Origin: CAVQGZ01 sp963712175
GTDB lineage: Bacteria; Actinomycetota; Actinomycetes; Jiangellales; Jiangellaceae
Length of the DNA: 64,000 bases
NCBI GenBank assembly: GCA_963712175.1
Contig: CAVQGZ010000004.1
Coordinates: 1,021,325 to 1,085,324, forward strand
Direction of reading: 5' to 3'
In this document: piece by piece, positions 32,650 to 41,211 of the stretch
Layout of the letters: each line of letters begins with the position of its first letter
How positions within the stretch are numbered: the first letter of the stretch is position 1
The notes under the pieces: model-generated
Databases searched by the model: none
Told to the model about the DNA's origin: nothing
Seen by the model: the letters and a program-made list of their open reading frames with translations, nothing else
Made by a program: the position numbers and the translations under genes

Positions 32650-33828
32650 TCACCGGTTGCGCCCGAGTCGCTCGTGGCTGCTCACCCAGTCGCCGGCGAG
32701 CACGGCGCTGGACAACGACACCTCCCCGGCCAGCACCACGCCGGCGCAGATCTCGGCGAAGGCCTTGGCCCGGCCCGGGCCGTGGCAGCCCAGCATCTGG
32801 AGGCACTCTCGCTGGGTCGCCAGACCGGTGCCGCCGCCGACAGTGGCGACGATCAACGCCGGAAGCGTGATCGACCAGTAGTAGTCGCCCGCCTCGGTCA
32901 CCTGGCTGTAGACGATGCCGGCGTGCGACTCCGCCACGTTGGCGACGTCCTGCCCCGTGGCGATGAACAGGGCGGCCAGACCGTTCGCGGCGTGGGCGCC
33001 GTTGTTGGCCGAGCCGGCCATGAAGCCCCCGGTCTGGCTGTACTGGCGGGCGCGGAACAGCTGCTGTGGTGTCACACCCATGTGCTCGCGCAGAAGGCCC
33101 TCCGGCAGCGTCGCCTCGGCCACGACGCGCTTGCCCCTGGTGCGCAGCATGTTGACCTGAGAGTGCTTCTTGTCGGTGTCGATGGCGCCGGAGAGCACGT
33201 AGCTCGGATGGTCGGGATGGTTCTGCTGGATCCACTCGCACGCTGCCCACGTCGCCTTGCCGACCATGTTCTGCCCGGCGGCGTCACCGGTTGTGTAGTC
33301 GAAGCGCAGGTAGAGCATCGGCCCGACGTGGTACCGCTCGATCTCCACGAGCCTGCCGACGCTGGTCGTCGCCTGCGCCACCGCTGTGATCTCGCCGGTG
33401 TGGGCGGCGATCCAGCCCGCGAGGTCGCGCGCGGACAGCGCGTCGTCCAGGACGAACACGGGGGCCCGCTGCATGCGGTCCTCGACCACCGTGGCACGCA
33501 CCCCTCCTGCCGCGGTGAGCAGCCGCATGCCGCGGTTGTAGGAGGCGACCAGCGTGCCCTCCGTCGTTGCCAGTGGCACGTAGAAGTCGCCGTTCGCGTG
33601 CTCGCCGTTGACCCGCAAGGGCCCGGCGAGACCGATCGGCACCTGCGCAGCCCCGATGACGTTCTCGACGTTGCCTCGCAGGCTCGACTCCTCGACCGTG
33701 TAGCTGCCCACATGGTGCAACGAGGCCCCAGTGACGTCCGCGACGAACTCCCGTCGGCGGGCCGCCTGCTCGGCGGTGTAGTCGTTCTCCCTATCGCGGG
33801 GAACGGGGCGGCGCTGGGGCTCCGTCAT
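32650..33828 (-). CDS. Hydroxymethylglutaryl-CoA reductase (class I-like)
   Basis: A 392-residue enzyme of the mevalonate pathway, reducing HMG-CoA to mevalonate with NADPH. Motifs: ENVIGAAQVPIGLAGP (substrate), TTEGTLVASYNRG (catalytic Glu), DTDKKHSQVN (catalytic Lys), GDAAGQNMV (NADPH site with Asp), and ESHAG (catalytic His). The ATG at 33,828 is preferred over those at 33,837 and 33,849: CAGTAT (33,841-33,836) ends seven bases before it, and the longer forms would overlap the divergent gene. No other mevalonate gene is present. Confidence 0.93.
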   Translation of the reverse strand: MTEPQRRPVPRDRENDYTAEQAARRREFVADVTGASLHHVGSYTVEESSLRGNVENVIGAAQVPIGLAGPLRVNGEHANGDFYVPLATTEGTLVASYNRGMRLLTAAGGVRATVVEDRMQRAPVFVLDDALSARDLAGWIAAHTGEITAVAQATTSVGRLVEIERYHVGPMLYLRFDYTTGDAAGQNMVGKATWAACEWIQQNHPDHPSYVLSGAIDTDKKHSQVNMLRTRGKRVVAEATLPEGLLREHMGVTPQQLFRARQYSQTGGFMAGSANNGAHAANGLAALFIATGQDVANVAESHAGIVYSQVTEAGDYYWSITLPALIVATVGGGTGLATQRECLQMLGCHGPGRAKAFAEICAGVVLAGEVSLSSAVLAGDWVSSHERLGRNR

Positions 33829-33834
33829 GGGGTT

Positions 33835-33841
33835 CATACTG
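33835..33841. promoter_or_regulatory. Overlapping -10 elements of HMG-CoA reductase and the small membrane protein
   Basis: CATACTG in a 19-base gap. Forward CATACT (33,835-33,840) ends seven bases before the ATG at 33,848; reverse CAGTAT (33,841-33,836) ends seven bases before the ATG at 33,828. The symmetric spacing supports a bidirectional promoter with leaderless transcripts both ways. Confidence 0.6.
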
Positions 33842-33847
33842 GCTGAC

Positions 33848-34132
33848 ATGGGACTCGCCCGGGTGTTGCTGCTCGTTGCCGCCGTGGCGGCTCTCGCCTA
33901 CCTGCTGCATCGGGGGCTGCTGGCGATGGAGCGCCGGGGGTGGATCTACTACCGCACCAAGGGCACCGGCAGCATGGGAGCCTCGGCCATGTTCTCCCTC
34001 GACGAGGTCTTCCACCCCGAGGGACGCCACGTCGTGGTCGAGAAGCAGGAGCAGCAGCTCCGCGGGTCACGGCGCCAGGCCCCCGGTGACCTGCCCCGAC
34101 CAGGCGACGAGAGTGACGTTTCGGACGCTTGA
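33848..34132 (+). CDS. Small membrane-anchored protein
   Basis: A 94-residue protein. One N-terminal transmembrane helix (LARVLLLVAAVAALAYLLH) is followed by a short cytoplasmic domain with RGWIYYRTKGTGSMGASAMFSLDEVFHPE and a disordered acidic tail. The RG.IYYRxK... segment followed by LDEVFHPE recurs, as far as I can recall, in small actinobacterial proteins of unknown function. Its stop codon lies in the left arm of a 19-base-pair hairpin. Confidence 0.7.
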   Translation: MGLARVLLLVAAVAALAYLLHRGLLAMERRGWIYYRTKGTGSMGASAMFSLDEVFHPEGRHVVVEKQEQQLRGSRRQAPGDLPRPGDESDVSDA

Positions 34133-34157
34133 GGCCGGCTCAAGCGTCCGAAACGTC
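34115..34157. terminator. Perfect 19-bp hairpin between convergent genes
   Basis: Arms GACGTTTCGGACGCTTGAG (34,115-34,133) and its exact complement (34,139-34,157) with the loop GCCGG. It holds the TGA of the upstream small membrane protein and lies 35 bases before the end of the convergent fusion gene. It would serve as a two-way terminator. The length and perfection exceed the others in the window. Confidence 0.75.
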
Positions 34158-34191
34158 TCAACACCAGGCGGGCGGCGCGCCGGGACGCTCG

Positions 34192-36687
34192 CTAGATGAA
34201 GAACTGACCGTTCGACTCGTTGGACTCCCCGTACATCATCGCCACCCCGCCGAGCTCGACGCCGTCGATCAGGTCCTGCTGCGCGATGCCCAGGAGCTCC
34301 ATCGTCATCGTGCAGGCCACCAGCCGCACCCCGCTGTCACGCGCGGAGCCGATCAGCTCCGGCAGGCTCGGCACGTTGTGGTCCTTCATGATCCGCTTGA
34401 TCATGGCCGGGCCTCCGCCCAGCATGTTCATCGTCGACAGCGGCATCCTGTCCGGCCCGGACGGCATCATGGCGGCGAAGGCCTTGTCCATCGCCGTGCG
34501 CTCCCTGGCCGGCGGGTCGTCGCGGCGAAGCGCGTTCAGGCCCCAGAACGTGAAGAACATGGAGACCTCGTCGCCCATGGCGACCGAGCCGTTGGCGAGG
34601 ATGAAGGCCGCCAGCACTCGGTCGAAGTCCCCGGAGAACACGACGAGGGTCTTCTTGTCGCGAATCCGGGCCGCCGCCGTGCCGGCCTCGCCGGCGCCGC
34701 CCTTGCGGAAGGTGGCCGCGTAGCCGGGCCCCTCCGGCACGATGTCGAGCATCTCGTGCCCGTTGGTCGCCGCCCAGGCGGGGGCGTCGAGGCGGAAGCC
34801 CGGGTCGGAGACGTGCACGAGCACCTCGTCACCCGGGTTCAGCTCGTCGATCGCGTCCTGAAGCTTCATGATCGGTCCCGGGCAGGCCAAACCGGTGCAG
34901 TCCAGGTCCACGCTGACTCCGGTCGAAGCCACCACGACCGGACCCGCTGCCTTCCCCGTGTTGGCCCCGGTGACGGCCTCGGCGTAGTTGACGACCGGCT
35001 CGTAGGAGTCCACCTCCTCCTCCAGGGCCACGTCGTGGTAGGCCCTGAACGTGTTCATGCCGCCGGAAAGCATCTTGACGTCGGTGAACCCGCGCTGCAC
35101 CAACGCCCGGTAGGCCAGGTAGGAGCGGAAGCCCACGGCGCAGTAGACGCGCAGGGGAACACTGCGGTCCCAGGCCTCGCACGCCTCGCGGATCTCAGGA
35201 AGCGGCACGTTCTCCGCACCCGGCAGGTGCCAGATGGCGAACTCCGCCGGACCCCGCACGTCGACGATGCGTGAGCCCTCGGTCGCCCCGGGGTACTCGC
35301 TCGGGTACCAGAGGTGGACGTCGCCCTTGAGCAGGTTCGAACCGACGAAGCCGGCCATGTTGACCGGGTCCTTGGCCGAGCCGAACGGGGGTGCGTAGGC
35401 GAGCTCGAGGTCCTGCAGGTCGAAGATCGTCATGCCCGCCTTGATGGCGGTCGCCAGGACGTCGATGCGCTTGTCCACGCCGTCGAAGCCGACGCACCCG
35501 GCGCCGAGCAGCGTGCCGGTCCCCGGCTCGAACAGCACCTTCAGGTGCATCTTCGCTGTCCCGGGGTAGTAGCCGGCGTGCCCGGACGGGTGCACCTGGA
35601 CCCGCTCGAACGGAATGCCGGCCTCGGTGAGCTGGCGCTGGTTGGCGCCGGTCCCACCGGCCACCATGTCGAACATCTTCACGATCGAGGTCCCCTGCAC
35701 GCTTCCCCACGTCGTGTCGCGCCCGCACATGTTCTCGGCGGCGACACGACCCTGGCGGTTGGCCGGGCCTGCGAGCGGGACGAGGTACGGCCCGGGCAGG
35801 ATCGCGTGCTCCACCTCGACGGCATCACCGGCTGCGTACACGTCGGGCAGGTTGGTGCGCATGTGCTCGTCGACCTTGATGCCCCCGCGCGGCCCCAGCT
35901 CGACACCGGCCTGGGTCGCCAGCTCGGTGCTGGGGCGCACCCCGGCGGCCATGACGACGAGGTCGGTCTCGATGAACTCGTTGTTCGTCAGCTCGACGCG
36001 CAGCCGTCCCGACGGTGTCTCGCTGAAGGCGGCCGCGGTCGTGCTCAGCTGCAGCGTGATCCCGTGGGCCCGGATGTAGCTCTCCATCTGCGTGGTGAGC
36101 TCACGGTCCAGCGGCGGGATGATCTGGTCGGCCATCTCCACGATGACCGTCTCGACGCCACGGTGATGGAGGTTCTCGGCGACCTCGAGCCCGATGTAGC
36201 CGGCGCCGATCACGACGGCATGCCTGGCCGGTGGGCCGTTCGTGCCGTCGACAAGGGCCTTGATGGCGTCCATGTCACCGATTCGGCGCAACACGTGGAC
36301 GTTGGGGTGGTCCACGCCCGGCAGCGGGGGTACGAACGGGGCCGCCCCCGGGCACAAGGCCAACGCGTCGTAGGCCTCCGTGAGCTCCTCACCCGTCTCG
36401 AGGTCGCGCACGGTCACCGTCTTGGCGTCGGCATCGATCGCGACGACGTCATGGCCCGTCCGGACGTCGAGCGCCAGCGACTCGTGCAGGCTCTGCGGGG
36501 TCTGCAGCAGCAACCGGTCACGGTCGGCTATCACCTCGCCGATGTGGTACGGAAGCCCGCAGTTCGCGAAGGACACGTGATGGGCGCGCTCGAACACCAC
36601 GATCTCGGCGAACTCGTCCAGCCTGCGCGCCCGCGCTGCGCAGGACATCCCAGCTGCGACTCCACCGACGACGACGATCTTCATCAT
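34192..36687 (-). CDS. Four-domain persulfide protein: CoA-disulfide reductase, rhodanese, TusA, DsrE
   Basis: An 831-residue fusion. Residues 1-445 are a CoA-disulfide-reductase/NADH oxidase-type flavoprotein with VVVGGVAAGMSCA and the redox cysteine Cys43 (FANCGLPYHIG). About 455-560 is a rhodanese domain with the active cysteine in VYCAVGFRSY. About 585-655 is TusA-like with DCTGLACPGPIMKL. About 680-831 is DsrE-like with ACTMTMELLGI. All four active cysteines are present, so a chain of persulfide handovers within one protein is likely, for polysulfide or CoA-persulfide metabolism in the cytoplasm. A GAAGGGGG ribosome binding site precedes the ATG at 36,687 and TAGCGT (36,718-36,713) is the likely -10. 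Confidence 0.93.
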   Translation of the reverse strand: MMKIVVVGGVAAGMSCAARARRLDEFAEIVVFERAHHVSFANCGLPYHIGEVIADRDRLLLQTPQSLHESLALDVRTGHDVVAIDADAKTVTVRDLETGEELTEAYDALALCPGAAPFVPPLPGVDHPNVHVLRRIGDMDAIKALVDGTNGPPARHAVVIGAGYIGLEVAENLHHRGVETVIVEMADQIIPPLDRELTTQMESYIRAHGITLQLSTTAAAFSETPSGRLRVELTNNEFIETDLVVMAAGVRPSTELATQAGVELGPRGGIKVDEHMRTNLPDVYAAGDAVEVEHAILPGPYLVPLAGPANRQGRVAAENMCGRDTTWGSVQGTSIVKMFDMVAGGTGANQRQLTEAGIPFERVQVHPSGHAGYYPGTAKMHLKVLFEPGTGTLLGAGCVGFDGVDKRIDVLATAIKAGMTIFDLQDLELAYAPPFGSAKDPVNMAGFVGSNLLKGDVHLWYPSEYPGATEGSRIVDVRGPAEFAIWHLPGAENVPLPEIREACEAWDRSVPLRVYCAVGFRSYLAYRALVQRGFTDVKMLSGGMNTFRAYHDVALEEEVDSYEPVVNYAEAVTGANTGKAAGPVVVASTGVSVDLDCTGLACPGPIMKLQDAIDELNPGDEVLVHVSDPGFRLDAPAWAATNGHEMLDIVPEGPGYAATFRKGGAGEAGTAAARIRDKKTLVVFSGDFDRVLAAFILANGSVAMGDEVSMFFTFWGLNALRRDDPPARERTAMDKAFAAMMPSGPDRMPLSTMNMLGGGPAMIKRIMKDHNVPSLPELIGSARDSGVRLVACTMTMELLGIAQQDLIDGVELGGVAMMYGESNESNGQFFI

Positions 36688-36803
36688 GAACCCCCTTCGG
36701 GTCGTGCATGTCACGCTAGGGACTCGCGGCGACCGGCGGGCCCCCTTCAGCGAGGTCGCAGCGCGGCGTAGCGTCTGGGCGGCCCGACAGGAGAGGAGAC
36801 GGC

Positions 36804-37634
36804 GTGACCATCGAGATCATCGTCTGGGAGGACAACGACGACGACACCGGGATGTTCGGGACTCCGGCGGACCTTCAGTCGCGGCTCAAGTGGGAGGCCG
36901 GCAAGATCCACTCCTCGCTTCGCACCGGGGGCGAGGTCCTGGTCGTGATCGGTGGCACGACGCTGCTCGTCGGCGGAGGCGTCGCCTGGACCGGCGGCGG
37001 TGCGGGCGTGGCCGTCGGCGGCGCCGCCATCGCCACGGTCGGCGGCCTGGCGATGTGGCTCGGCTCGATCCTCGAGTCCGTCTGGCGCGACCCACCCCAG
37101 CACGACTTCGCTCGACCAGCCGTGATCACACCGATGCCGGTGCGCCTTGACGCGGCGACCGCTGCTGCCGAGCCTGAGCTGTCGGCCCTGGTGGGCACGC
37201 TGGGTCGGGCGGCGGGGCTGGCCCAGGGCGTGCTCGACGCCATGGAGCGAGGCCAAGGTGCCGCGGCGGACGGTGACTCGTCCTGGGTGAGGCGTCACGC
37301 GCTGGCGGCCGAGTCGCTGACCAGCGCCCTCGGAGCTCGGCTGATCACGGCGTCATCGCTGATGGAGGAGCTCTCCGACGACCCGGCTCTGGGGCTGCGC
37401 GCCAGCCATCAGCAGATGGTCGACGCGCTGCGCGCGCTGACGAGCGAGCCCACCCGAGCTCGGGCGATGGGAGACCTCGAGGCGGCCGGCTTCACCGAGA
37501 CCGGCTGGTTGACCTCGCACCTCGACTCGCTTCAGCCCGCGCGGGTACCCGCCCGTGCCTCCACGCACCAGGCGTTGAGTCGGATGGCGATGACGACCAA
37601 GCGCACGGGGATGCAGCTGCTCGAGCGCGGCTGA
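36804..37634 (+). CDS. Hypothetical membrane protein
   Basis: A 276-residue protein. The start is acidic (VTIEIIVWEDNDDDTG), and residues 45-95 form two glycine/alanine-rich transmembrane helices (VLVVIGGTTLLVGGGVAW and GVAVGGAAIATVGGLAMWL). The remainder is a soluble, helical domain. I do not recognise the family. AGGAGAGGAG five to ten bases before the GTG at 36,804 is a strong ribosome binding site and TAGCGT (36,769-36,774) a matching -10, giving a 23-base leader. The stop lies in a hairpin shared with the next gene. Confidence 0.7.
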   Translation: MTIEIIVWEDNDDDTGMFGTPADLQSRLKWEAGKIHSSLRTGGEVLVVIGGTTLLVGGGVAWTGGGAGVAVGGAAIATVGGLAMWLGSILESVWRDPPQHDFARPAVITPMPVRLDAATAAAEPELSALVGTLGRAAGLAQGVLDAMERGQGAAADGDSSWVRRHALAAESLTSALGARLITASSLMEELSDDPALGLRASHQQMVDALRALTSEPTRARAMGDLEAAGFTETGWLTSHLDSLQPARVPARASTHQALSRMAMTTKRTGMQLLERG

Positions 37635-37647
37635 CCTCCTCAGCGCG
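37626..37647. terminator. Hairpin spanning both stops of a convergent pair
   Basis: CGCG-G-CTGA pairs with TCAG-CGCG around a CCTCC loop (one bulged G). It contains the TGA at 37,632-37,634 and the minus-strand stop at 37,642-37,640. Confidence 0.5.
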
Positions 37648-37900
37648 TCACGGCCCGCCTCTCGGCGAAGAACAGCAGCCCGATAGCGGCTGCGATCGCG
37701 ACGACCGCGCCCAGGATGTTCAGCTCGAAGAGGCTGCCGGTCCCCAGAAGGCTGGCGACCAGCCCGCCGATCAGCGAGCCGGCCATGCCGAGGCCCAGAG
37801 TGGCCCCGATGCCCAGCGTGTCCTTGCCCGGCTTGAGAAGGCGGGCCATGGCCCCGACCACGAGGCCGAAGACAAGAAACCCGAGGATGTCGATGATCAT
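37640..37900 (-). CDS. GlsB/YeaQ/YmgE family stress-response membrane protein
   Basis: An 86-residue protein of three transmembrane helices: IIDILGFLVFGLVVGAMARL, then the family motif LLKPGKDTLGIGATLGLGMAGSLIGG, and a last helix NILGAVVAIAAAIGLLFF. This is the transglycosylase-associated family, induced by general or envelope stress; despite the name, no enzyme activity is established. AGGAGA seven bases before the ATG at 37,900 is the ribosome binding site. Confidence 0.92.
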   Translation of the reverse strand: MIIDILGFLVFGLVVGAMARLLKPGKDTLGIGATLGLGMAGSLIGGLVASLLGTGSLFELNILGAVVAIAAAIGLLFFAERRAVTR

Positions 37901-37987
37901 GTCGTCTCCTGTTGGACTGGTTGGTCCCAGCCTAGGCACGACCTGTGGCCCTTGCCTGCCGGCCGCTCCGGCGAGCCACACTCAGAC

Positions 37988-39364
37988 ATGGTCACCACGG
38001 TGCAGTTTCTCGGCGGTGCTCGCACTGTCACGGGCAGCAAGTTCCTGGTCCGGGCCGATGAGTTCGCCGTCCTCGTCGATGCCGGGCTCTTCCAGGGCCT
38101 CAAGGCGCTACGGCGCCGCAACTGGGAGCCCTTCTCCCCCGCCCCGGCCAGCCTGGACGCCGTCGTGGTGACCCACGCGCACCTTGATCACAGTGGCTAC
38201 CTGCCGGCGCTGCGCCGTCAGGGGCTGGGCTGCCCCGTGTACGCGACGCCGTCGACGATCGCTCTGGCGACGCTCGTCCTGCGAGACAGCGCCGCCCTGC
38301 AGGAGGAGGACGCGGCCTACGCCGCGAAGGGCGGCTGGTCGCGGCACAAGTCTCCGCAGCCCCTGTACGACACCGGCGATGTCGAGAGCCTGCTACCGCT
38401 GCTGCACCCGGTCGCGTTCAGCACGCCGACGGCACTGGACGGTCATGCCGAGGTGAGCCTGCACCCCGCGGGGCACATCCTGGGCTCGGCGGTCGTGGAG
38501 CTTCGTGTCGACGGACGGACACTCGTCGTCAGCGGCGACCTGGGGCGCAGCACCCATCCCTTGCTCGCGCCCCCCGCCCCCCGACCTGCTGCCGACGTCG
38601 TGCTCGTGGAGTCGACCTACGGCAACCGGTCGCACGCGGAGAACCCCGATGACCAGCTTGCCGACGTGCTGCGACGCTGCCTGGGTCGCGGCGGCGTCGC
38701 AGTCATCCCGGCCTTCGCAGTCGACCGCACCGAGGTGGTGCTCATGACGCTGCGCCGGCTCATGGAGCAGGGGCGTGTCCCGCAGGTTCCGGTGTTCGCC
38801 GACAGCCCGATGGCGCTCGGCGCGCTGAGCGTCTACCGCGAGGCCATCGCACGCGGCAGCGCCGACGTGCGCGCGAGGCTCAGCGGGCTCGACGGGACCT
38901 TCGACCCCGGTGACCTTCGTGAGGTGCGCGAGGCACGTGACTCCATGGCCATCAACGACCCCGGCAGGCCGTGCATCATCGTCTCGGCCTCGGGCATGGC
39001 CTCGGGCGGACGGGTTGTGCACCACCTCAAGCACCTGCTGCCCGACCCGCGCAACGCGGTCGTGCTGGTGGGGTTCCAGGCCGTGGGAACCCGCGGACGC
39101 TCCCTCGCCGACGGGGCCTCCCAGATCAAGATGCACGGGCGCTACGTGCCCGTGCGCGCGGAGGTGGTTCAGGTCGACGGGTTCTCGGTGCACGCCGACA
39201 GCGACGAGCTGCTCACCTGGCTCGCCTCGGGCCCGGACGAGCCGGAGGTCGTGTACGTCGTTCATGGTGAGCCGGAGGCCTCGCAGAAGCTGGCCGATCG
39301 AGTCCACGACGAGCTCGGATGGATGGCGGTCGTGCCCGACCACGACGAGATCGTCCGGCTGTAG
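37988..39364 (+). CDS. MBL-fold beta-CASP ribonuclease (YSH1/CPSF-73-like)
   Basis: A 458-residue metallonuclease. The MBL part has the zinc motif THAHLDHSGYLP, GHILGSAVVEL and SGDLGR; the beta-CASP insertion follows ESTYGNRSH; the end has SASGMASGGRVVHHL and QVDGFSVHADSDELL with late histidines (VHGEPEAS). Such enzymes cut RNA in decay and maturation in the cytoplasm. The GTG-less start at 37,988 is the only ATG before the conserved strand. Confidence 0.93.
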   Translation: MVTTVQFLGGARTVTGSKFLVRADEFAVLVDAGLFQGLKALRRRNWEPFSPAPASLDAVVVTHAHLDHSGYLPALRRQGLGCPVYATPSTIALATLVLRDSAALQEEDAAYAAKGGWSRHKSPQPLYDTGDVESLLPLLHPVAFSTPTALDGHAEVSLHPAGHILGSAVVELRVDGRTLVVSGDLGRSTHPLLAPPAPRPAADVVLVESTYGNRSHAENPDDQLADVLRRCLGRGGVAVIPAFAVDRTEVVLMTLRRLMEQGRVPQVPVFADSPMALGALSVYREAIARGSADVRARLSGLDGTFDPGDLREVREARDSMAINDPGRPCIIVSASGMASGGRVVHHLKHLLPDPRNAVVLVGFQAVGTRGRSLADGASQIKMHGRYVPVRAEVVQVDGFSVHADSDELLTWLASGPDEPEVVYVVHGEPEASQKLADRVHDELGWMAVVPDHDEIVRL

Positions 39365-39393
39365 CGCCCGGCTCCGCTCGCCGTCGCCAGGGT

Positions 39394-40113
39394 TCAGAGC
39401 AGCATGCGGAAGCCGCGCGGTCGGGCGAGGAACGACCGGATGGCTTCCCGTCCGTTCTCGCGAATCTCCGGACCATGCGTGAACGCGGCCGTGGAGTACT
39501 CGAGCTCGCCGAGACGGTTGGCCGTCTGCTGCGACAGCGCACCGTCGCTGCAGAACGCCATCACCGGCCAGGTGCGCCGCGCGTTCATGTTCCAGATCGC
39601 GTCGCCGGTGATCAGCGTGCCGGTGGGCTCGTGGAGCAGGGACACGTGGCCCGGCGTGTGCCCGGGCGTGTGGATGACCCGTACCCCACCGGCGACCGGC
39701 AGCACGTCGCCGTCGTGCAGCTCCGTCTCGACAGGGGTCGCGTCAGAGCCGACATTGCGAGAGCGCAGCCGAGCCAGCGGCGCGGACGGGTCGAGAGGGG
39801 CGCCGCGGCCGAGCCGGACGTCGTCGGCGTCGTCGATGTGGGCTGCGACGTCTGCCCCGGTCTGCTCGACGACCCTGCCGAGGCCGCCGACGTGGTCAGC
39901 GTGCGAGTGCGTGACCAGGATTCGGGTGACCTCCTGCGCAGCCGAGCCGATCTCGGCGAGCGCCTGAAGGATCCGCGGTGGCGACCTCCGGACGCCGGCG
40001 TCCACCAGCGTGACCTGTCCGTCGTCGTCGATCAGGGCGAACACGTTGAGGAGATCCATCGGCATCACGGGAATGCGCAGGACGCCGGGGGCGAGCGACA
40101 CGGAGACAGCCAC
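39394..40113 (-). CDS. MBL-fold metallohydrolase (glyoxalase II-like)
   Basis: A 239-residue hydrolase. Zinc ligands are THSHADHVGGL, HTPGHTPGHVSLLHE and TGDAIWN, typical of the glyoxalase II/thioesterase-like group; a late His in FTHGPEI completes the set. The substrate is unknown. The GTG at 40,113 is chosen because TACGCT (40,125-40,120) ends six bases upstream. Confidence 0.9.
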   Translation of the reverse strand: MAVSVSLAPGVLRIPVMPMDLLNVFALIDDDGQVTLVDAGVRRSPPRILQALAEIGSAAQEVTRILVTHSHADHVGGLGRVVEQTGADVAAHIDDADDVRLGRGAPLDPSAPLARLRSRNVGSDATPVETELHDGDVLPVAGGVRVIHTPGHTPGHVSLLHEPTGTLITGDAIWNMNARRTWPVMAFCSDGALSQQTANRLGELEYSTAAFTHGPEIRENGREAIRSFLARPRGFRMLL

Positions 40114-40119
40114 GCGTGC

Positions 40120-40155
40120 AGCGTAGGGCTCAGCTCGGCAGGCGGGACCTACGCT
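40120..40155. promoter_or_regulatory. Twin TACGCT leaderless promoters
   Basis: The same hexamer, TACGCT, occurs on each strand (40,125-40,120 and 40,150-40,155), each ending six bases before its start codon (GTG 40,113 and GTG 40,162). No Shine-Dalgarno sequence precedes either gene. Confidence 0.75.
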
Positions 40156-40161
40156 GCCCGC

Positions 40162-41211
40162 GTGAGCAAGGAGCATCGGCGCGCACTCTCTCCCCTCGGC
40201 AGCATGCTGCGGGGACGGGGCGACAGGACGCTGATGACCGACCAGGAGCGCGCCGAGGTCATCGACGACCTCTTCATCGACGAGGACGCCCGCGCCCCCT
40301 ACCTGTGGCGGTTCTTCGTGCTTCTCCTGCTCTCGACGCTCATCGCAGCACTGGGCCTCGTCGCCGACAGCGTCGCCGTGATCATCGGCGCGATGCTGCT
40401 CGCGCCTCTGATGACACCGATCCTGGCAGTCGCAGCCGCGTTGGTGATCGCGGACGTGAAGGCTCTCGTGGTGAGCGCGGGCATCCTTGTCTCGGGGATC
40501 CTGCTCGCCGTGCTCGTGGCGGCGGCGGCCACCTGGGTAGGCCTGGGCGACCTGACCGTGGCCTCGGCCCTGCCGTCGGAGATCGTGGGTCGGACCGCGC
40601 CGTCTCTGCTCGACCTCGGGGTGGCGATCGCAGCCGGACTGGCCGCGGGGTACGTGCTCACGCACCGCCGTGTGCTGTCCTCGTTGCCGGGCGTGGCGAT
40701 CGCCGTTGCCCTGGTGCCTCCCCTGGCGACGATCGGCATCACGCTCGAGCTCGGCCAGAGCGACGCCGCCCGGGGGGCACTGCTGCTGTTCGTGACCAAT
40801 CTTGTGGCCATCGTGCTGTCGGCCATCGTGATGATGCGCTGGGCCGGCTTCGCGCCTCCCGACGTCGGCTCCCGAAGTGCGCAGATCGGCATCGTCGTCA
40901 CCTCCGTCGCCCTGATCGGGATCGCAGTACCGCTCACCGTGCACACGCGCGCGGTCATGCTCGACCAGTCGTTCGCCCAGACCGTCGGTCGCCAGGTTGC
41001 CCGCCTCGACCCCAACAGCCTCATCGTCGAGCTCACGACCGATGTCACGCCCGGCAATCGCGCTGAGGTCGATCTCCTGCTGGCGACGACGTCCAACGAC
41101 CCCGTGCCCGCGTGGGAGCTTGCTGAGGCCTTGGCGGCAGAGACCGGCCGCGTCGTTGACGTCGAGCTCCGGATCGAGGTGGAACGCAGTGACGCTGCAA
41201 CGGCCGGCTGA
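40162..41211 (+). CDS. DUF389 family membrane protein
   Basis: A 349-residue membrane protein. A charged N-terminal 45 residues is followed by about six transmembrane helices with the DUF389 motifs VIIGAMLLAPLMTPILA and SSLPGVAIAVALVPPLATIG, and a C-terminal extracytoplasmic or cytoplasmic region of 70 residues. The function of the family is unknown. The stop overlaps the next gene by 23 bases. Confidence 0.92.
   Translation: MSKEHRRALSPLGSMLRGRGDRTLMTDQERAEVIDDLFIDEDARAPYLWRFFVLLLLSTLIAALGLVADSVAVIIGAMLLAPLMTPILAVAAALVIADVKALVVSAGILVSGILLAVLVAAAATWVGLGDLTVASALPSEIVGRTAPSLLDLGVAIAAGLAAGYVLTHRRVLSSLPGVAIAVALVPPLATIGITLELGQSDAARGALLLFVTNLVAIVLSAIVMMRWAGFAPPDVGSRSAQIGIVVTSVALIGIAVPLTVHTRAVMLDQSFAQTVGRQVARLDPNSLIVELTTDVTPGNRAEVDLLLATTSNDPVPAWELAEALAAETGRVVDVELRIEVERSDAATAG

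Noticed and set aside
35047..35056. GAACGTGTTC, resembling half of a LexA or KstR site
   Set aside because: It is inside the coding region of the fusion protein, and the two-base spacer does not match the LexA operator (four bases).
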